From: Octadecabacter sp. SW4
GTDB taxonomy: Bacteria > Pseudomonadota > Alphaproteobacteria > Rhodobacterales > Rhodobacteraceae
DNA length: 64,000 bases
Assembly: GCF_008065155.1 (NCBI RefSeq)
Contig: NZ_CP042819.1
Location: 930,001-994,000, forward strand
Reading direction: 5' to 3'
Under the pieces are notes generated by a model. It made no database searches and was not told the DNA's origin. It was given only the letters and a program-made list of their open reading frames with translations. Positions 43,678 to 53,493 of the stretch are shown one piece after another (the first letter of the stretch is position 1; every line of letters starts with the position of its first letter). A program made the position numbers and the translations under genes.

Positions 43678-44450
43678 GCCGCATTTCCTGCCGACAGGAA
43701 CCCTTGCAAACGTTCGGTCTGCGGGTTGCCGAAAACGGCCTCGGGCGGGCCTTCTTCTTCGATCTTGCCCATGTGCAAAAACACCACGTGGTCGCTGACA
43801 TCCGCAGCCAGACGCATATCGTGCGTGACGATGATCATGGTGCGCCCCTCGGCTGCCAAGTCCTTGATCACCTTGATGACTTCCTGCTCAAGCTCGGGGT
43901 CAAGCGCGCTCGTGGGTTCATCAAACAGCAACGCTTTTGGTTCCATGCACAGGGCGCGGGCGATGGCCGCGCGCTGTTGCTGGCCACCCGACAGCATCGC
44001 CGGATAGACATCGCATTTGTCGCCGATCCCGACCTTGTCAAGATAGCCGCGCGCCGCTTTTTCCACGTCTGCGCGGTCGCGTTTCAGCACCGTTACCGGC
44101 GCTTCCATCACGTTTTCAAGGATCGTCATATGCGCCCAAAGATTGAACTGCTGGAATACCATGGACAGATTCGTGCGGATCCGGATCATCTGCGCGCGAT
44201 CACCGGGGTGGCGGCCAAGGCCGTGCCCCTTCCATTTGACCGGTTCGCCGCAAAACAACACATCGCCCTGCTGGCTGTCTTCCAGCAGATTGGCGCAGCG
44301 CAGCAATGTCGATTTTCCCGACCCCGAAGACCCGATCAGGCTGACCACATGGCCGGCAGGCGCGGCAATATCCACACCCTTGAGCACCTCAAGCGCGCCG
44401 TAGGATTTGTGCAGATCGCGAATTTCGATCACGGGGGTATTTTCGGTCAT
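43674..44450 (-). CDS. ABC transporter ATP-binding protein, HisP/GlnQ type
   Basis: A 258-residue ATPase. Walker A is at residues 40-48 (GSSGSGKST), the signature LSGGQQQRAAIARAL follows, and Walker B is ALLFDEPTSALDPE with the His switch IIVTHDM. The length fits polar amino acid importers. The start MTENTPVIEI is preferred; earlier in-frame ATGs add a low-quality lead. It heads the importer cluster. Confidence 0.92.
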   Translation of the reverse strand: MTENTPVIEIRDLHKSYGALEVLKGVDIAAPAGHVVSLIGSSGSGKSTLLRCANLLEDSQQGDVLFCGEPVKWKGHGLGRHPGDRAQMIRIRTNLSMVFQQFNLWAHMTILENVMEAPVTVLKRDRADVEKAARGYLDKVGIGDKCDVYPAMLSGGQQQRAAIARALCMEPKALLFDEPTSALDPELEQEVIKVIKDLAAEGRTMIIVTHDMRLAADVSDHVVFLHMGKIEEEGPPEAVFGNPQTERLQGFLSAGNAA

Positions 44451-44529
44451 AGGTCGGCAGACATCCCTGTTTGACATGGGATTAGGGCGCATTTTCAAAC
44501 CGATTGCAACGACTCGCTGGTCAATGACC

Positions 44530-45294
44530 CTACGTTAACGGCAAATCGCCCGCGACAAGCGGTGGAAGCGGCAGATTGTAGGCCGATTCATGCAATTGGA
44601 CGATGCCACGCAGGCCCAGAACCTCGCGGTGCGGTTGTGGCATGGCATCAATGGCGGCGCAAATCGCGGTGCGAAGCGGGGCCGGATCGTTGTCGCGCGC
44701 GGTGATGAATGTCAGCGCAGGCGAAGGATTACTATGGCCGATGACCCGCAGCCCCGTCATGTCAGGTTCCCATCGTTGCAGGTCGCGCCAGGTGACAGCA
44801 TCAAGCGCTGCAAGATCAGCTTTGCCCGACAGAACGGCGCGCGCACTGGCCAGATGCGCGCCGGTTTCCAGATGCGGGGCAAAGGCAAATCCGCGCGCCT
44901 GCGCCCAAAGCTGCGGCGCGCCCCACCCTGACTGCGACAGGGCATCGTTATAGGCAAAGCGGTGACTACGGGCCTTGTCCGGGGATTGCACCGGATCTTC
45001 GGCGCGCACCAGAAACACGCTGTGATAATAGCCGCTGGCAACGCCATCCAGCCCGTAGTCGGCCGCGCCGACAAGCGTGACCCGGCCTTGAAACTGCGCG
45101 CGGTAAGGCAGGTTGCAGATCATCCCAAGGGTCAAAGCGGGGTGCTGCCAACTGGCGATATGATCAATGTCATGATCAAGGGTATCGGGGGCGGCATGGC
45201 CGACGGCGCGCAAATCATCGCGCACCATGGCCCAAAACGCCTCATGTGCCGCGCGGTTTTCGGCGCGCGCATACATCGGCAGGGCGGCGATCAC
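44530..45294 (-). CDS. PhnD-like periplasmic-binding-fold protein without signal peptide
   Basis: A 254-residue protein resembling phosphonate-type binding proteins (PhnD/SsuA-like): GMICNLPYRAQFQGRVTLVG, then DKARSHRFAYNDALSQSGW and DLAALDAVTWRDL. The start is GTG 45292-45294 with GTGA overlap with the TerB gene; it begins without a clear signal sequence (MIAALPMYARAENR), so export is doubtful. The role is unknown; it may sense a ligand in the cytoplasm. It ends 79 bases before the ABC ATPase on the same strand. Confidence 0.7.
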   Translation of the reverse strand: MIAALPMYARAENRAAHEAFWAMVRDDLRAVGHAAPDTLDHDIDHIASWQHPALTLGMICNLPYRAQFQGRVTLVGAADYGLDGVASGYYHSVFLVRAEDPVQSPDKARSHRFAYNDALSQSGWGAPQLWAQARGFAFAPHLETGAHLASARAVLSGKADLAALDAVTWRDLQRWEPDMTGLRVIGHSNPSPALTFITARDNDPAPLRTAICAAIDAMPQPHREVLGLRGIVQLHESAYNLPLPPLVAGDLPLT

Positions 45295-45734
45295 GCCTTG
45301 CGCGCCTCGACCTCTTGCCGCAATGCGCCGCTTTCCTGATCGGTGATGCCCAGCATCGGCGCGACCATGCGCAGCAGGCTGTCTTCTTCGGGGCGGCGCA
45401 CCCCGTCCGCCAGCACGATTTCCCAAAAGGCGGAAATCACGGCGGCGCGGTCCTCATAGGGGACGACATCCTTGATGGCGCGGGTAAAGCGCACGGTGTC
45501 GGGCGCATCATGTTCGATATGTTCGCACTCAGCGCGCAGCTTGGCGGCGGCGACCACATCGAGATCATAGCGCTTTGCCAAAATCCGGTCGATCCGCGCG
45601 ATTTCCTCGGCGCGATACGCGCCATCGGCCTTGGCGATACGCACCAGCATGGCACCGATCGCAAGGCGGGCATCGGCATCGTCAACGGGGGTTTCAGCAG
45701 GGCCGGTCAGGCGTTTGAAGAATTCTGCGAACAT
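45291..45734 (-). CDS. TerB-family tellurite resistance/DUF533-like protein
   Basis: A 147-residue helical protein of the TerB family. Motifs are IGAMLVRIAKADGAYRAEEIARIDRIL and FWEIVLADGVRRPEEDSLLRM, the two D-G acidic turns typical of TerB, which may bind metal. It is in the pyrG operon, 11 bases downstream of it, with no other ter genes nearby, so tellurite resistance is not implied. It is coupled to the PhnD-like gene. Confidence 0.85.
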   Translation of the reverse strand: MFAEFFKRLTGPAETPVDDADARLAIGAMLVRIAKADGAYRAEEIARIDRILAKRYDLDVVAAAKLRAECEHIEHDAPDTVRFTRAIKDVVPYEDRAAVISAFWEIVLADGVRRPEEDSLLRMVAPMLGITDQESGALRQEVEARKA

Positions 45735-45745
45735 GGGTAACCTTC

Positions 45746-47389
45746 CTATACCAGACGCGACGTTTCAACCGCAGCCCGCACGAAATCGGCAAACAACGGG
45801 TGTGGAGCAAAGGGTTTTGACTTCAGCTCGGGGTGGAACTGCACACCGATAAACCACGGATGATCCTGCCATTCGACAATTTCCGGCAAGCGGCCATCGG
45901 GTGACATTCCCGAAAACGTCAGACCGCATTTTTCCAGTGTTTCGCGGTATTTCGTATCGACCTCGTAGCGGTGACGGTGGCGTTCCTCGATTGCGGTGGT
46001 GCCATAAACCTGGGCGACTTTGGATCCGTCTTTCAGGGCCGCGTCATAGGCGCCCAGACGCATCGTGCCGCCCTTATCGTCACCCGCTTTGCGGCGCACC
46101 GTGTGGTTGCCCTGCACCCATTCCTTGAGGTGGTAAACCACAGGCTCAAAACGCTTTTTGCCCGCTTCGTGGTCAAACTCCTCGGACCCGGCGGTGGTCA
46201 GTCCGGCGACATTGCGCGCCGCCTCGATCACGGCCAGTTGCATGCCCAGACAGATGCCCAGATAGGGGATTTTCTTTTCGCGGGCGAATTGTGCCGCCTT
46301 GATCTTGCCCTCGGTGCCACGTTCGCCAAAGCCGCCGGGCACAAGGATCGCATGCAGCCCGGCAAGGGCGGGCCCGGCGTCTTCGCTGTCAAACGTTTCT
46401 GCGTCGACCCATTTCACATTGACCTTGACGCGGTTGGCCATGCCACCGTGGGTCAGCGCCTCCTTGATGGATTTATAGGCATCCTCAAGCTGCACATATT
46501 TGCCGACGATGGCGATATTCACCTCGCCATCGGTGTTATGAATGCGGTCGGCAACGTCCTCCCAGACGCCAAGGTCCGGCTTGGGCGCGGGGGAGATGTT
46601 GAAAGCGTCCAGCACCGCCTGATCCAACCCCTGTTCATGATAGGCCAACGGCGCCTCGTAGATCGATTTCAGATCATAGGCGGCGATCACGGCATCGGTG
46701 CGCACATTGCAGAACAGGCCGATCTTGGCGCGTTCCTTGTCGGGAATCGGATGTTCAGAACGACAAACCAGCACGTCGGGCGCGATCCCGATACTGCGCA
46801 ATTCCTTGACGCTGTGCTGGGTGGGTTTTGTTTTCAGTTCACCCGAGGCGGCCAGATAGGGCAACAACGTCAGATGCATGAAAATGCACTGGCCACGCGG
46901 TTTGTCCTGGGAAAACTGGCGGATCGCCTCGAAAAAGGGCAGGGCCTCGATATCGCCGACGGTGCCGCCGATTTCACAGAGCATGAAATCAACCTCGTCC
47001 TCGCCGATGCTGATGAATTCCTTGATCTCGTCGGTGACATGCGGGATCACCTGAATGGTCTTGCCCAGATAATCCCCACGCCGTTCTTTTTCCAACACGG
47101 TGGAATAGACGCGCCCCGACGAAATGGAATCCGTGTTGCGCGCAGCGACGCCGGTAAAACGCTCGTAGTGACCAAGGTCCAGATCGGTTTCCGCACCATC
47201 GTCCGTCACGAATACTTCGCCATGTTCAAAGGGTGACATCGTGCCCGGATCGACATTCAGATAGGGGTCAAGCTTGCGCAGGCGCACCGAAAATCCGCGC
47301 GCCTGTAACAGCGACCCAAGCGCAGCCGAAGCCAACCCTTTGCCAAGCGAGGAGACAACGCCGCCGGTAATAAAAATGAAACGCGCCAT
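45746..47389 (-). CDS. pyrG: CTP synthase
   Basis: A 547-residue enzyme that aminates UTP to CTP using glutamine. The synthetase domain begins [20 protein letters not shown] with ITGG..SSLGKG as the P-loop, and includes [25 protein letters not shown]. The C-terminal glutamine amidotransferase has GICLGMQ (catalytic Cys) and FHPE. The start MARFIFITG is chosen over a longer frame. Length is typical. It follows secG and leads terB and PhnD-like genes on the same strand. Confidence 0.97.
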   Translation of the reverse strand: MARFIFITGGVVSSLGKGLASAALGSLLQARGFSVRLRKLDPYLNVDPGTMSPFEHGEVFVTDDGAETDLDLGHYERFTGVAARNTDSISSGRVYSTVLEKERRGDYLGKTIQVIPHVTDEIKEFISIGEDEVDFMLCEIGGTVGDIEALPFFEAIRQFSQDKPRGQCIFMHLTLLPYLAASGELKTKPTQHSVKELRSIGIAPDVLVCRSEHPIPDKERAKIGLFCNVRTDAVIAAYDLKSIYEAPLAYHEQGLDQAVLDAFNISPAPKPDLGVWEDVADRIHNTDGEVNIAIVGKYVQLEDAYKSIKEALTHGGMANRVKVNVKWVDAETFDSEDAGPALAGLHAILVPGGFGERGTEGKIKAAQFAREKKIPYLGICLGMQLAVIEAARNVAGLTTAGSEEFDHEAGKKRFEPVVYHLKEWVQGNHTVRRKAGDDKGGTMRLGAYDAALKDGSKVAQVYGTTAIEERHRHRYEVDTKYRETLEKCGLTFSGMSPDGRLPEIVEWQDHPWFIGVQFHPELKSKPFAPHPLFADFVRAAVETSRLV

Positions 47390-47571
47390 TGGCCGCAAAC
47401 CCCCGTGAAGTGCACCCGAAATCGGGCAAATTATCTGGAAAAGCGACCCGTCAGAATCGCATCATCACGGGATTTAAGTATATCCGCAAATGCGCCCGCA
47501 ACGCAACCTGTGACCCAAGATCATGTTGGCGCCGCAGCTGCAACGCCAACCCCTTGTGGTCAAACAGTCAC

Positions 47572-47928
47572 TTAGTTGGCGTCAGGCACCAATGGCTGCG
47601 CCGGATCAGTGGGCGGTAACAGGCTTCCGCCACCCAGCGGGGCGTCCAGTGTCACATCTTCGATGGTGATAGGAACATCGCCGTCCACAACCGACCCGCC
47701 AACGGAATCGCGCGCGGCAATAATTGTCAGCGCGACCGAGGTGATGATGAAGGCAATCGCGAGGACCCAGGTGATCTTGCCCATAGCCGTCCCGGCTGAA
47801 CGGCCCGTCATCGCGCCGCCACCGCCGCCGCCAATGCCAAGCCCGCCACCTTCGGAGCGCTGCAACAGCACCACGCCGATCAGCGTCAACGCGAGGATCA
47901 GATGAACGACAAGAACGACATTTTCCAT
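47572..47928 (-). CDS. secG: Preprotein translocase subunit SecG
   Basis: A 118-residue SecG, which assists SecYEG export. Two membrane helices: VVLVVHLILALTLIGVVLLQ (residues 4-23) and ITWVLAIAFIITSVALTI (53-70), separated by the diagnostic Gly-rich loop RSEGGGLGIGGGGGG. The C-terminal tail is longer than in E. coli, as in other alphaproteobacteria. It lies 182 bases upstream of pyrG, a common order. Confidence 0.93.
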   Translation of the reverse strand: MENVVLVVHLILALTLIGVVLLQRSEGGGLGIGGGGGGAMTGRSAGTAMGKITWVLAIAFIITSVALTIIAARDSVGGSVVDGDVPITIEDVTLDAPLGGGSLLPPTDPAQPLVPDAN

Positions 47929-47996
47929 GAGTGTGGCCTTAGTGGACTGGGACGGGTGGTATCTAGAAGCTGATTGCCTGTCCCGCAACCCCTAGT

Positions 47997-48395
47997 TCAC
48001 TCATCGACATCATCCATGTCGGCCTGACCTGACAGGCGACGGCGCACATGGCTCCACGACAGGCCCACGCCAAGGACCAGTGACATGGCGGTCAGGCCAA
48101 TCCATGTGTTGGCGCTGGGATTCTGGAATGACAGCCAGCCCATGTCATACCCGACCCAAAGCAGCGCCGCGACCACCGCCAGCACCAGAAACATGCCCAG
48201 GCCGCCGATGCTGCGCAGGGTCGCGCGCAAATAGATGATGTAACCCACCAGCAGCACCAGCGCGGCCAGAACGGTGACCGAAAGCTGCGTTTGGTAATTT
48301 GCCATGCTCCAGCGCAGAAAGTTCCACTGCGTCGGATTATATGTCGCGGCCAACAGAACAAAGGCAAACAGCCAGCGCAGCACAAATCCCATCAT
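47997..48395 (-). CDS. DUF6524-like four-helix membrane protein
   Basis: A 132-residue membrane protein with four hydrophobic helices. FVLLAATYNPTQWNFLRW near the start is distinctive, and LGVGLSWSHVRRRLSGQ is near the end. I recall this pattern as the DUF6524 family, limited to some alphaproteobacteria, but cannot verify by search. It starts with tandem Met codons at 48390-48395 and precedes secG. The role is unknown. Confidence 0.7.
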   Translation of the reverse strand: MMGFVLRWLFAFVLLAATYNPTQWNFLRWSMANYQTQLSVTVLAALVLLVGYIIYLRATLRSIGGLGMFLVLAVVAALLWVGYDMGWLSFQNPSANTWIGLTAMSLVLGVGLSWSHVRRRLSGQADMDDVDE

Positions 48396-48529
48396 GGTTC
48401 CTTTCCCTGTTGCGGGTAATTTGGCGGGGCTGCGCGCGCCTGTCTACCCTGTGGGCGCAGTTTGCGGTTTCGCCCCGCCCCGCGTGGCGATATACGGACG
48501 CGGGTTTGACCGGATAGGAATCTTTGAAC

Positions 48530-49825
48530 ATGGCGAATGTGGTGGTTGTCGGCGCACAGTGGGGCGACGAAGGCAAAGGCAAGATCGTGGATTGGCTGTC
48601 CGAACGCGCCGATGTCATCGCGCGCTTTCAGGGTGGGCATAACGCGGGCCATACGCTGGTGATTGATGGCAAGGTCTACAAGCTGCACGCGCTGCCCTCG
48701 GGTGTTGTGCGCGGCGGCAAACTGTCGGTGATCGGCAACGGCGTCGTGCTGGACCCCTGGCACCTGTTGGGCGAAATTGAAACGATCCGTGACCAGGGCG
48801 TGACGATTGATGCACAAACCCTGATGATTGCCGAAAACACGCCGCTGATCCTGCCTTTCCACGGCGAATTGGACCGCTTGCGCGAAGAAGCCGCCAGCGC
48901 GGGGACCAAGATCGGCACCACAGGGCGCGGCATTGGCCCGGCTTATGAAGACAAGGTCGGGCGCCGTTCGATCCGCGTCGCTGATCTCGCGGACGATGCA
49001 ACTCTTGTGGCGCGCGTTGACCGGGCATTACAGCACCATAACCCGCTGCGTCGCGGCCTTGGCTTTGACCCGGTGGACCGCGATGCCCTGATCGCTCAAC
49101 TGCGTGAGATTGCTCCGAAAATCCTGCCCTTTGCCGCCCCCGTTTGGAAAGTTCTGGCTGAAAAACGCAAAGCCGGCAAACGCATCCTGTTTGAGGGGGC
49201 GCAGGGCGCGCTTTTGGACATCGACTTTGGCACCTATCCTTTCGTGACCTCGTCCAACGTGATCGCAGGGCAGGCCGCGACCGGTGTCGGGCTTGGCCCC
49301 ACCGCGATTGACTACGTCCTTGGGATCGTCAAAGCCTATACGACCCGCGTGGGCGAAGGCCCGTTTCCCACCGAACTGGAAGATGCGGACGGCCAGCGCC
49401 TTGGCGAACGCGGCCATGAATTTGGCACGACCACGGGGCGCAAACGCCGCTGCGGCTGGTTTGATGCGGCCTTGCTGCGCCAGACCTGCGCGACATCCGG
49501 GATCACCGGAATTTGCCTCACCAAACTGGATGTGCTCGACGGGTTCGAGACGCTGAAAATATGTGTTGGATATGATCTGGACGGCAGGCACCTTGATTAC
49601 CTTCCCACCGCCGCTGATCAGCAGGCCCGCTGCACACCCGTTTACGAAGAAATGCCGGGCTGGTCGGAATCAACCGAAGGCGCGCGCAGCTGGGCTGATT
49701 TGCCAGCCAATGCGATCAAATACGTGAAGCGGATCGAAGAACTGATCGAATGTCCGGCGGCGCTTGTGTCCACCTCGCCCGAACGCGAGGACACGATCCT
49801 TGTCACTGATCCGTTTGCGGACTGA
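48530..49825 (+). CDS. purA: Adenylosuccinate synthetase
   Basis: A 431-residue enzyme that makes adenylosuccinate from IMP and aspartate with [20 protein letters not shown] is the P-loop at residues 7-19 (catalytic Asp13), [10 protein letters not shown] the IMP site, [13 protein letters not shown] and [16 protein letters not shown] later, and [13 protein letters not shown] the aspartate/GTP loop. Length and motifs are normal. The ATG at 48530 is used; an upstream ATG in frame is two codons earlier. It is followed by the DUF2842 gene in a TGATG overlap. Confidence 0.97.
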   Translation: MANVVVVGAQWGDEGKGKIVDWLSERADVIARFQGGHNAGHTLVIDGKVYKLHALPSGVVRGGKLSVIGNGVVLDPWHLLGEIETIRDQGVTIDAQTLMIAENTPLILPFHGELDRLREEAASAGTKIGTTGRGIGPAYEDKVGRRSIRVADLADDATLVARVDRALQHHNPLRRGLGFDPVDRDALIAQLREIAPKILPFAAPVWKVLAEKRKAGKRILFEGAQGALLDIDFGTYPFVTSSNVIAGQAATGVGLGPTAIDYVLGIVKAYTTRVGEGPFPTELEDADGQRLGERGHEFGTTTGRKRRCGWFDAALLRQTCATSGITGICLTKLDVLDGFETLKICVGYDLDGRHLDYLPTAADQQARCTPVYEEMPGWSESTEGARSWADLPANAIKYVKRIEELIECPAALVSTSPEREDTILVTDPFAD

Positions 49826-50055
49826 TGGCGATGTCGCACAAAGCCAAAAAACGCTGGGCGCTGGTGATCCTGCTGGTCGGGCTGCCTGCTTATATTGCCG
49901 TAAGTGTCAGCGTCCTCAACTGGCTATACCCCGATCCCGACGCGCGCGCGCCAATCTGGGTCGAACTGGGTATCTACATCGGGCTGGGCGTGCTGTGGGT
50001 GTTCCCGTTGAAATTCGTGTTCAAGGGGATCGGGCAGGACGATCCGGACGCCTAG
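49825..50055 (+). CDS. DUF2842 small membrane protein
   Basis: A 76-residue protein with two membrane helices (WALVILLVGLPAYIAVSVSV and LGIYIGLGVLWVFPLKFVF), matching DUF2842, restricted to alphaproteobacteria and often after purA. The start at 49825 overlaps the purA stop; an alternative start MSHKAKK two codons downstream is also possible. No role is known. Confidence 0.82.
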   Translation: MAMSHKAKKRWALVILLVGLPAYIAVSVSVLNWLYPDPDARAPIWVELGIYIGLGVLWVFPLKFVFKGIGQDDPDA

Positions 50056-50195
50056 CTTTCCAATATAGGTTGGCCAAGTGAGCGCGGGCGATCTTTGCCG
50101 CTCGCCCAGACAATCTGTCACAGCTGGGCCCAATTGAACGCAGGCCGCTACTCCATACCTCATGCGTTACATCACGAACCATGAAAGGAGAGAGC

Positions 50196-50615
50196 ATGAC
50201 CGACACAACCGATTACGGCGCGGCCCCCCATGTCTTGGATATCGAGAAGGATACGCGCGAGAATCCGAACTTTCGCACGACACGTTGGACAGGCAAAAAC
50301 ATCCAGCTGACGCTGATGTCGATCCCCTTGGGCGGCGATATCGGCATGGAAGTGCATGAAACCCATGATCAGTTCCTGCGCCTTGAACAGGGGAAGGGCC
50401 GAGTGCAGATGGGCCCCAGCAAAGCGGATCTGAATTTCGAGCGCGAAGTGGAAGCTGATTTTGCTGTCTTCGTTCCGGCCGGAACATGGCACAACATCAC
50501 CAACATCGGCGACGAACCGATCAAGCTTTATGCGATCTATGGCCCGCCTGATCACCGTCATGGAACGGTTCACGCGACCCAGGCCGATGCGGAAAACGAT
50601 CCGCACGAACACTGA
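50196..50615 (+). CDS. Cupin-domain protein
   Basis: A 139-residue single cupin barrel. The metal-binding motif appears as GMEVHETHDQFLRLEQGKGRVQMG (H, H, E) and later VPAGTWHNITN (H). Such small cupins are mannose-6-phosphate isomerase-like or stress-related, with unknown substrates. The start is after AAGGAGAGAGC at 50184-50194. A bidirectional terminator follows. Confidence 0.85.
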   Translation: MTDTTDYGAAPHVLDIEKDTRENPNFRTTRWTGKNIQLTLMSIPLGGDIGMEVHETHDQFLRLEQGKGRVQMGPSKADLNFEREVEADFAVFVPAGTWHNITNIGDEPIKLYAIYGPPDHRHGTVHATQADAENDPHEH

Positions 50616-50639
50616 TTGGCCCAGACACCAGAACGCATA

Positions 50640-50667
50640 AAAGGCGGGGAGATTATCCCCGCCTTTT
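50640..50667. terminator. Bidirectional intrinsic terminator
   Basis: AAAGGCGGGGA (50640-50650), a 5-base loop GATTA, and TCCCCGCCTTT (50656-50666) form a strong hairpin with T-rich ends on both sides, serving the cupin gene on the plus strand and the acidic protein gene on the minus strand. Confidence 0.85.
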
Positions 50668-50688
50668 CATGTTTATAGTTAGTCGCAC

Positions 50689-52691
50689 TTATCCTGCGGC
50701 GCTGCGCCGTTCCGGGTGGAACCGGGTTTGGTCGGACACCTGAAAACGGCCGTTGCTGATCTTGCTGATCCGCCCTTCGCGCAGCAAGGTGCCGAACGAA
50801 CGCAAGCCGTCTTCACGGTTGAACTCCTCGGGGTCGAGTTCGCGCACCTTCTTCATAATCTGTGGACGCGAGAATTCCTCGGCCCCTTCCACGAAGGCGG
50901 TGTAGGCTGCGGCGGCTTCCAGCAGGTCAGGCAAGGCGCTTGCCCCCATGTTTTCAGCAAATTCAGCGAATGAATCCGCGTCAGCCGGGGCGGTTGTCAC
51001 AGCCGTGGCCACGCGACGCGGCCGGACCGGGGTCACCGGACCATCACTTGCTGGCTTGGGCGCATCGACACGTTGCGACGCAACCAGTTTCAGCGGTGCC
51101 GGACGGGGCCGTTCGGTATGTGCGTCACCGCGTGTGGCGCGGCGTGGGCGCACAACCTGATCCAGGTCTTCGCGGAACGCGTTTTCAGCCTCGCCATCGT
51201 CGTCTTTATCTTCGCCCAAAGCGCGCGCGGCTTCGGTCGCGGCCACGGCGGCCTTGAGTTGCGAAATGGCCTGGCGGCGGCGGCTGCTTTCAGGTTCGGC
51301 CAGTTCGGCGTCGGTCTGATCCATGATCCGCGACATCGCAGCCTCGTCCTCGTCAACCGTTTCCGACAGGATCGCGCGGCCACGGCGCGTCGCGGGGGGG
51401 CCTCGGCAGCGGAGTCTTGCGCGGCGGTTTCGCGCTCAACTTCGGCCAACTCTTCCATCAGCGCGGCTTCTTCCTCGGCTGAAAGCGGGTCGTCGTCGCC
51501 ATCGGCGATATCGACATCATCGGCGCCGTCAAGATCCGCCAAGGATGCGGCGATGGCGATATCGTCCTCGATCTCGTCGTCATAATCGGCCATATCAGCG
51601 ACGTCCGCGCCCGCGTCGTCGTCAACATCCTCTTCAAGCGCGCCAGCTTGCACGGCGGCGTCGAAGGCCGCGCGTTTCATGCGCATTACACGCGGTTGGA
51701 TCGGGGCGTTTTCATCCTCGTCCTCAGCGCTGCCCATGTCATCGACGCTCTCGTCATCGTCGGAATCGCCGGCCACGAAACGCGCGACAAGGTCGTCGCC
51801 GTCCGTCGCGTCATCGGCGTCAACATCGTCGGATGTATCCACGTCTTGCGCGGGCTCGACGGTATCATCGGCGCCGGACTGCGCCATGATGGCGGCAAGG
51901 GTATCGTCATCACCCGCAGGTGTTTCATCTGCGGTTTCGGCGACGTCTTCCAAGTCATCATCAATGTCATCGGACACGTCCATAGCGGCGGATTCGTCCA
52001 CCGCATTCATGTCGTCGGCATCATCCATATCACTGTCAAACGCGGCGATGGAATCAACGTCAGCCACATTTGGCGCATGCAGGTCTTCGGCATAGTCGGC
52101 CGTTTCGCCGTCACTGTTGCCCGACCCGACCACGGCGCGGATGCGCTGCAGTTTGGCGGCAACGCTGTCGGCATCGGGGTGGCTTGGCACTGCGGGGCGC
52201 GGGGCGGCTTGCGCTGCTGCGTCCTCGGCCATGTCTTCCGTCTCGGGCGTTGAAATTGCCGCCTCCGAACCGTCAGCCACGAGCACTGAGGCAGGATCGC
52301 TGTGATCCGCCTCGGCCTCGGGTTCGGGGGCGTTCCCGGCTGCATCTGCCGTCGCAGGCGCATCGGTGTCTGAAGTGTCATGATCCGACGCTGCCGGGTG
52401 GGCAGGTGTCGGGGATTCCGCTGGCGCGGCCAAGGCACCGGCAGCGCGCAGCACGATGCCGCTTTCGTCGCTTCGGGCCTGAACCGGGCGCGCAATCTCG
52501 CGCTGGGCAATCCGCGCCAACATTTCGGCGTCGGGTGTTGGGGGCTCTGCCCCGAAATACCGATCTTCACTCGCCAGATCGCGGAAATATTCCGCAATCG
52601 CTTTCATCGTGGTGAAGGAATCGTCAAATCCCTCCAACGTGCACGAGAAAGTGCCGTAAGAAACGGTAAGAATCTTGCTTGATTCAACCAT
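50689..52691 (-). pseudogene. Acidic low-complexity protein gene with a frame break
   Basis: Two minus-strand frames read as one protein. The N-terminal frame starts [17 protein letters not shown] at 52691, has a conserved 60-residue head ([21 protein letters not shown]) and a 300-residue Asp/Ala/Glu-rich disordered stretch. At a run of seven G (51394-51400) the frame shifts; in the other frame the protein continues [18 protein letters not shown] and [18 protein letters not shown] to a conserved tail LLREGRISKISNGRFQVSDQ ending at 50689. One extra base (eight C on the coding strand) would restore a single reading frame of about 667 codons. Either a real frameshift, a variable tract, or a sequencing error. 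Function unknown. Confidence 0.8.
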
Positions 52692-52830
52692 TGTGTGCTC
52701 GCTTTCTCCCAATCCCAGCGACAATCTTTTTACCATCAATTGGTTCGCAATCCGGAACAAGACCGCGTTAATAGGGGTATTATTTCGTGACCAAACTAAG
52801 GAATGTTTCCCGAATGGTGGTTAATCCTTC

Positions 52831-53493
52831 ATGACGCGCCCTGTTGTTCACAAATCCGAACCAGTGACATTGGTCGGCGCGGGTGTGTTTAACGCGGACG
52901 ACCTTACTTTGGCGTTAAAACATGCGCCATCGCTTGTGGCCGCCGATGGTGGCGGGAACGCGCTTGTGGGGCATGTGCAGGCACCCCTGGCGGTGATCGG
53001 CGACCTTGATAGCCTGACAAATAAGGCCAGGGCGGCGTTTTCCAAGGTAATGCACCACGTCGGCGAACAAGATACCACCGATTTTGAGAAATGCCTGACC
53101 CGAATCGCGGCGCCCGTGATTCTCGCGGTGGGGTTCACCGGCGGGCGGCTTGACCATACTCTGTCCGCGCTCAACACGATGGCGCGCCACCGCGACCGCC
53201 CGGTGATCCTGATCGGACCGGATGATATCAGTTTTCTGGTGCCGCACAGCAAGATCACCCTTGATCTGCCCGTTGCCACCCGCCTGTCGCTGATGCCCTT
53301 GGCGGATGCGCGGGTCGACACGAAAGGCCTGCGCTGGGAGATCCGGGACACCGCCCTGCACCCCGTCCGCGCCGCCAGCATTTCAAACGAAACCACCGCG
53401 CCACAGGTTGATATTCATGCGATGGGGCCGCTGTTGATCACTCTGCCACAGGCGGCGCTGGTAGCCGCGATAACCGCTGTTCGCGCAGGATAA
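52831..53493 (+). CDS. Thiamine pyrophosphokinase
   Basis: A 220-residue TPK/ThiN-type kinase that converts thiamine to thiamine diphosphate. Motifs are VAADGGGNAL, VIGDLDSLTN, DTTDFEKCL and GFTGGRLDHTLSALN, the hallmark acidic residues for Mg-ATP and thiamine. The C-terminal ATP-lid region is less conserved. It converges with and overlaps the EamA transporter gene by 56 bases, unusually long for convergent genes, so its stop region is shared coding. Confidence 0.9.
   Translation: MTRPVVHKSEPVTLVGAGVFNADDLTLALKHAPSLVAADGGGNALVGHVQAPLAVIGDLDSLTNKARAAFSKVMHHVGEQDTTDFEKCLTRIAAPVILAVGFTGGRLDHTLSALNTMARHRDRPVILIGPDDISFLVPHSKITLDLPVATRLSLMPLADARVDTKGLRWEIRDTALHPVRAASISNETTAPQVDIHAMGPLLITLPQAALVAAITAVRAG

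Noticed and set aside
45971..47236. A 421-codon plus-strand open frame opposite pyrG
   Set aside because: Antisense to a complete CTP synthase gene with all catalytic motifs.
47390..47571. Possible RNA gene between secG and pyrG
   Set aside because: No tRNA-like cloverleaf, T-loop or hairpin with a T-run was found.
51400..52400. Possible tandem repeat in an Asp/Ala-rich region
   Set aside because: The bases are low-complexity because of acidic codons (GAC, GAT, GCC); no regular unit was found.
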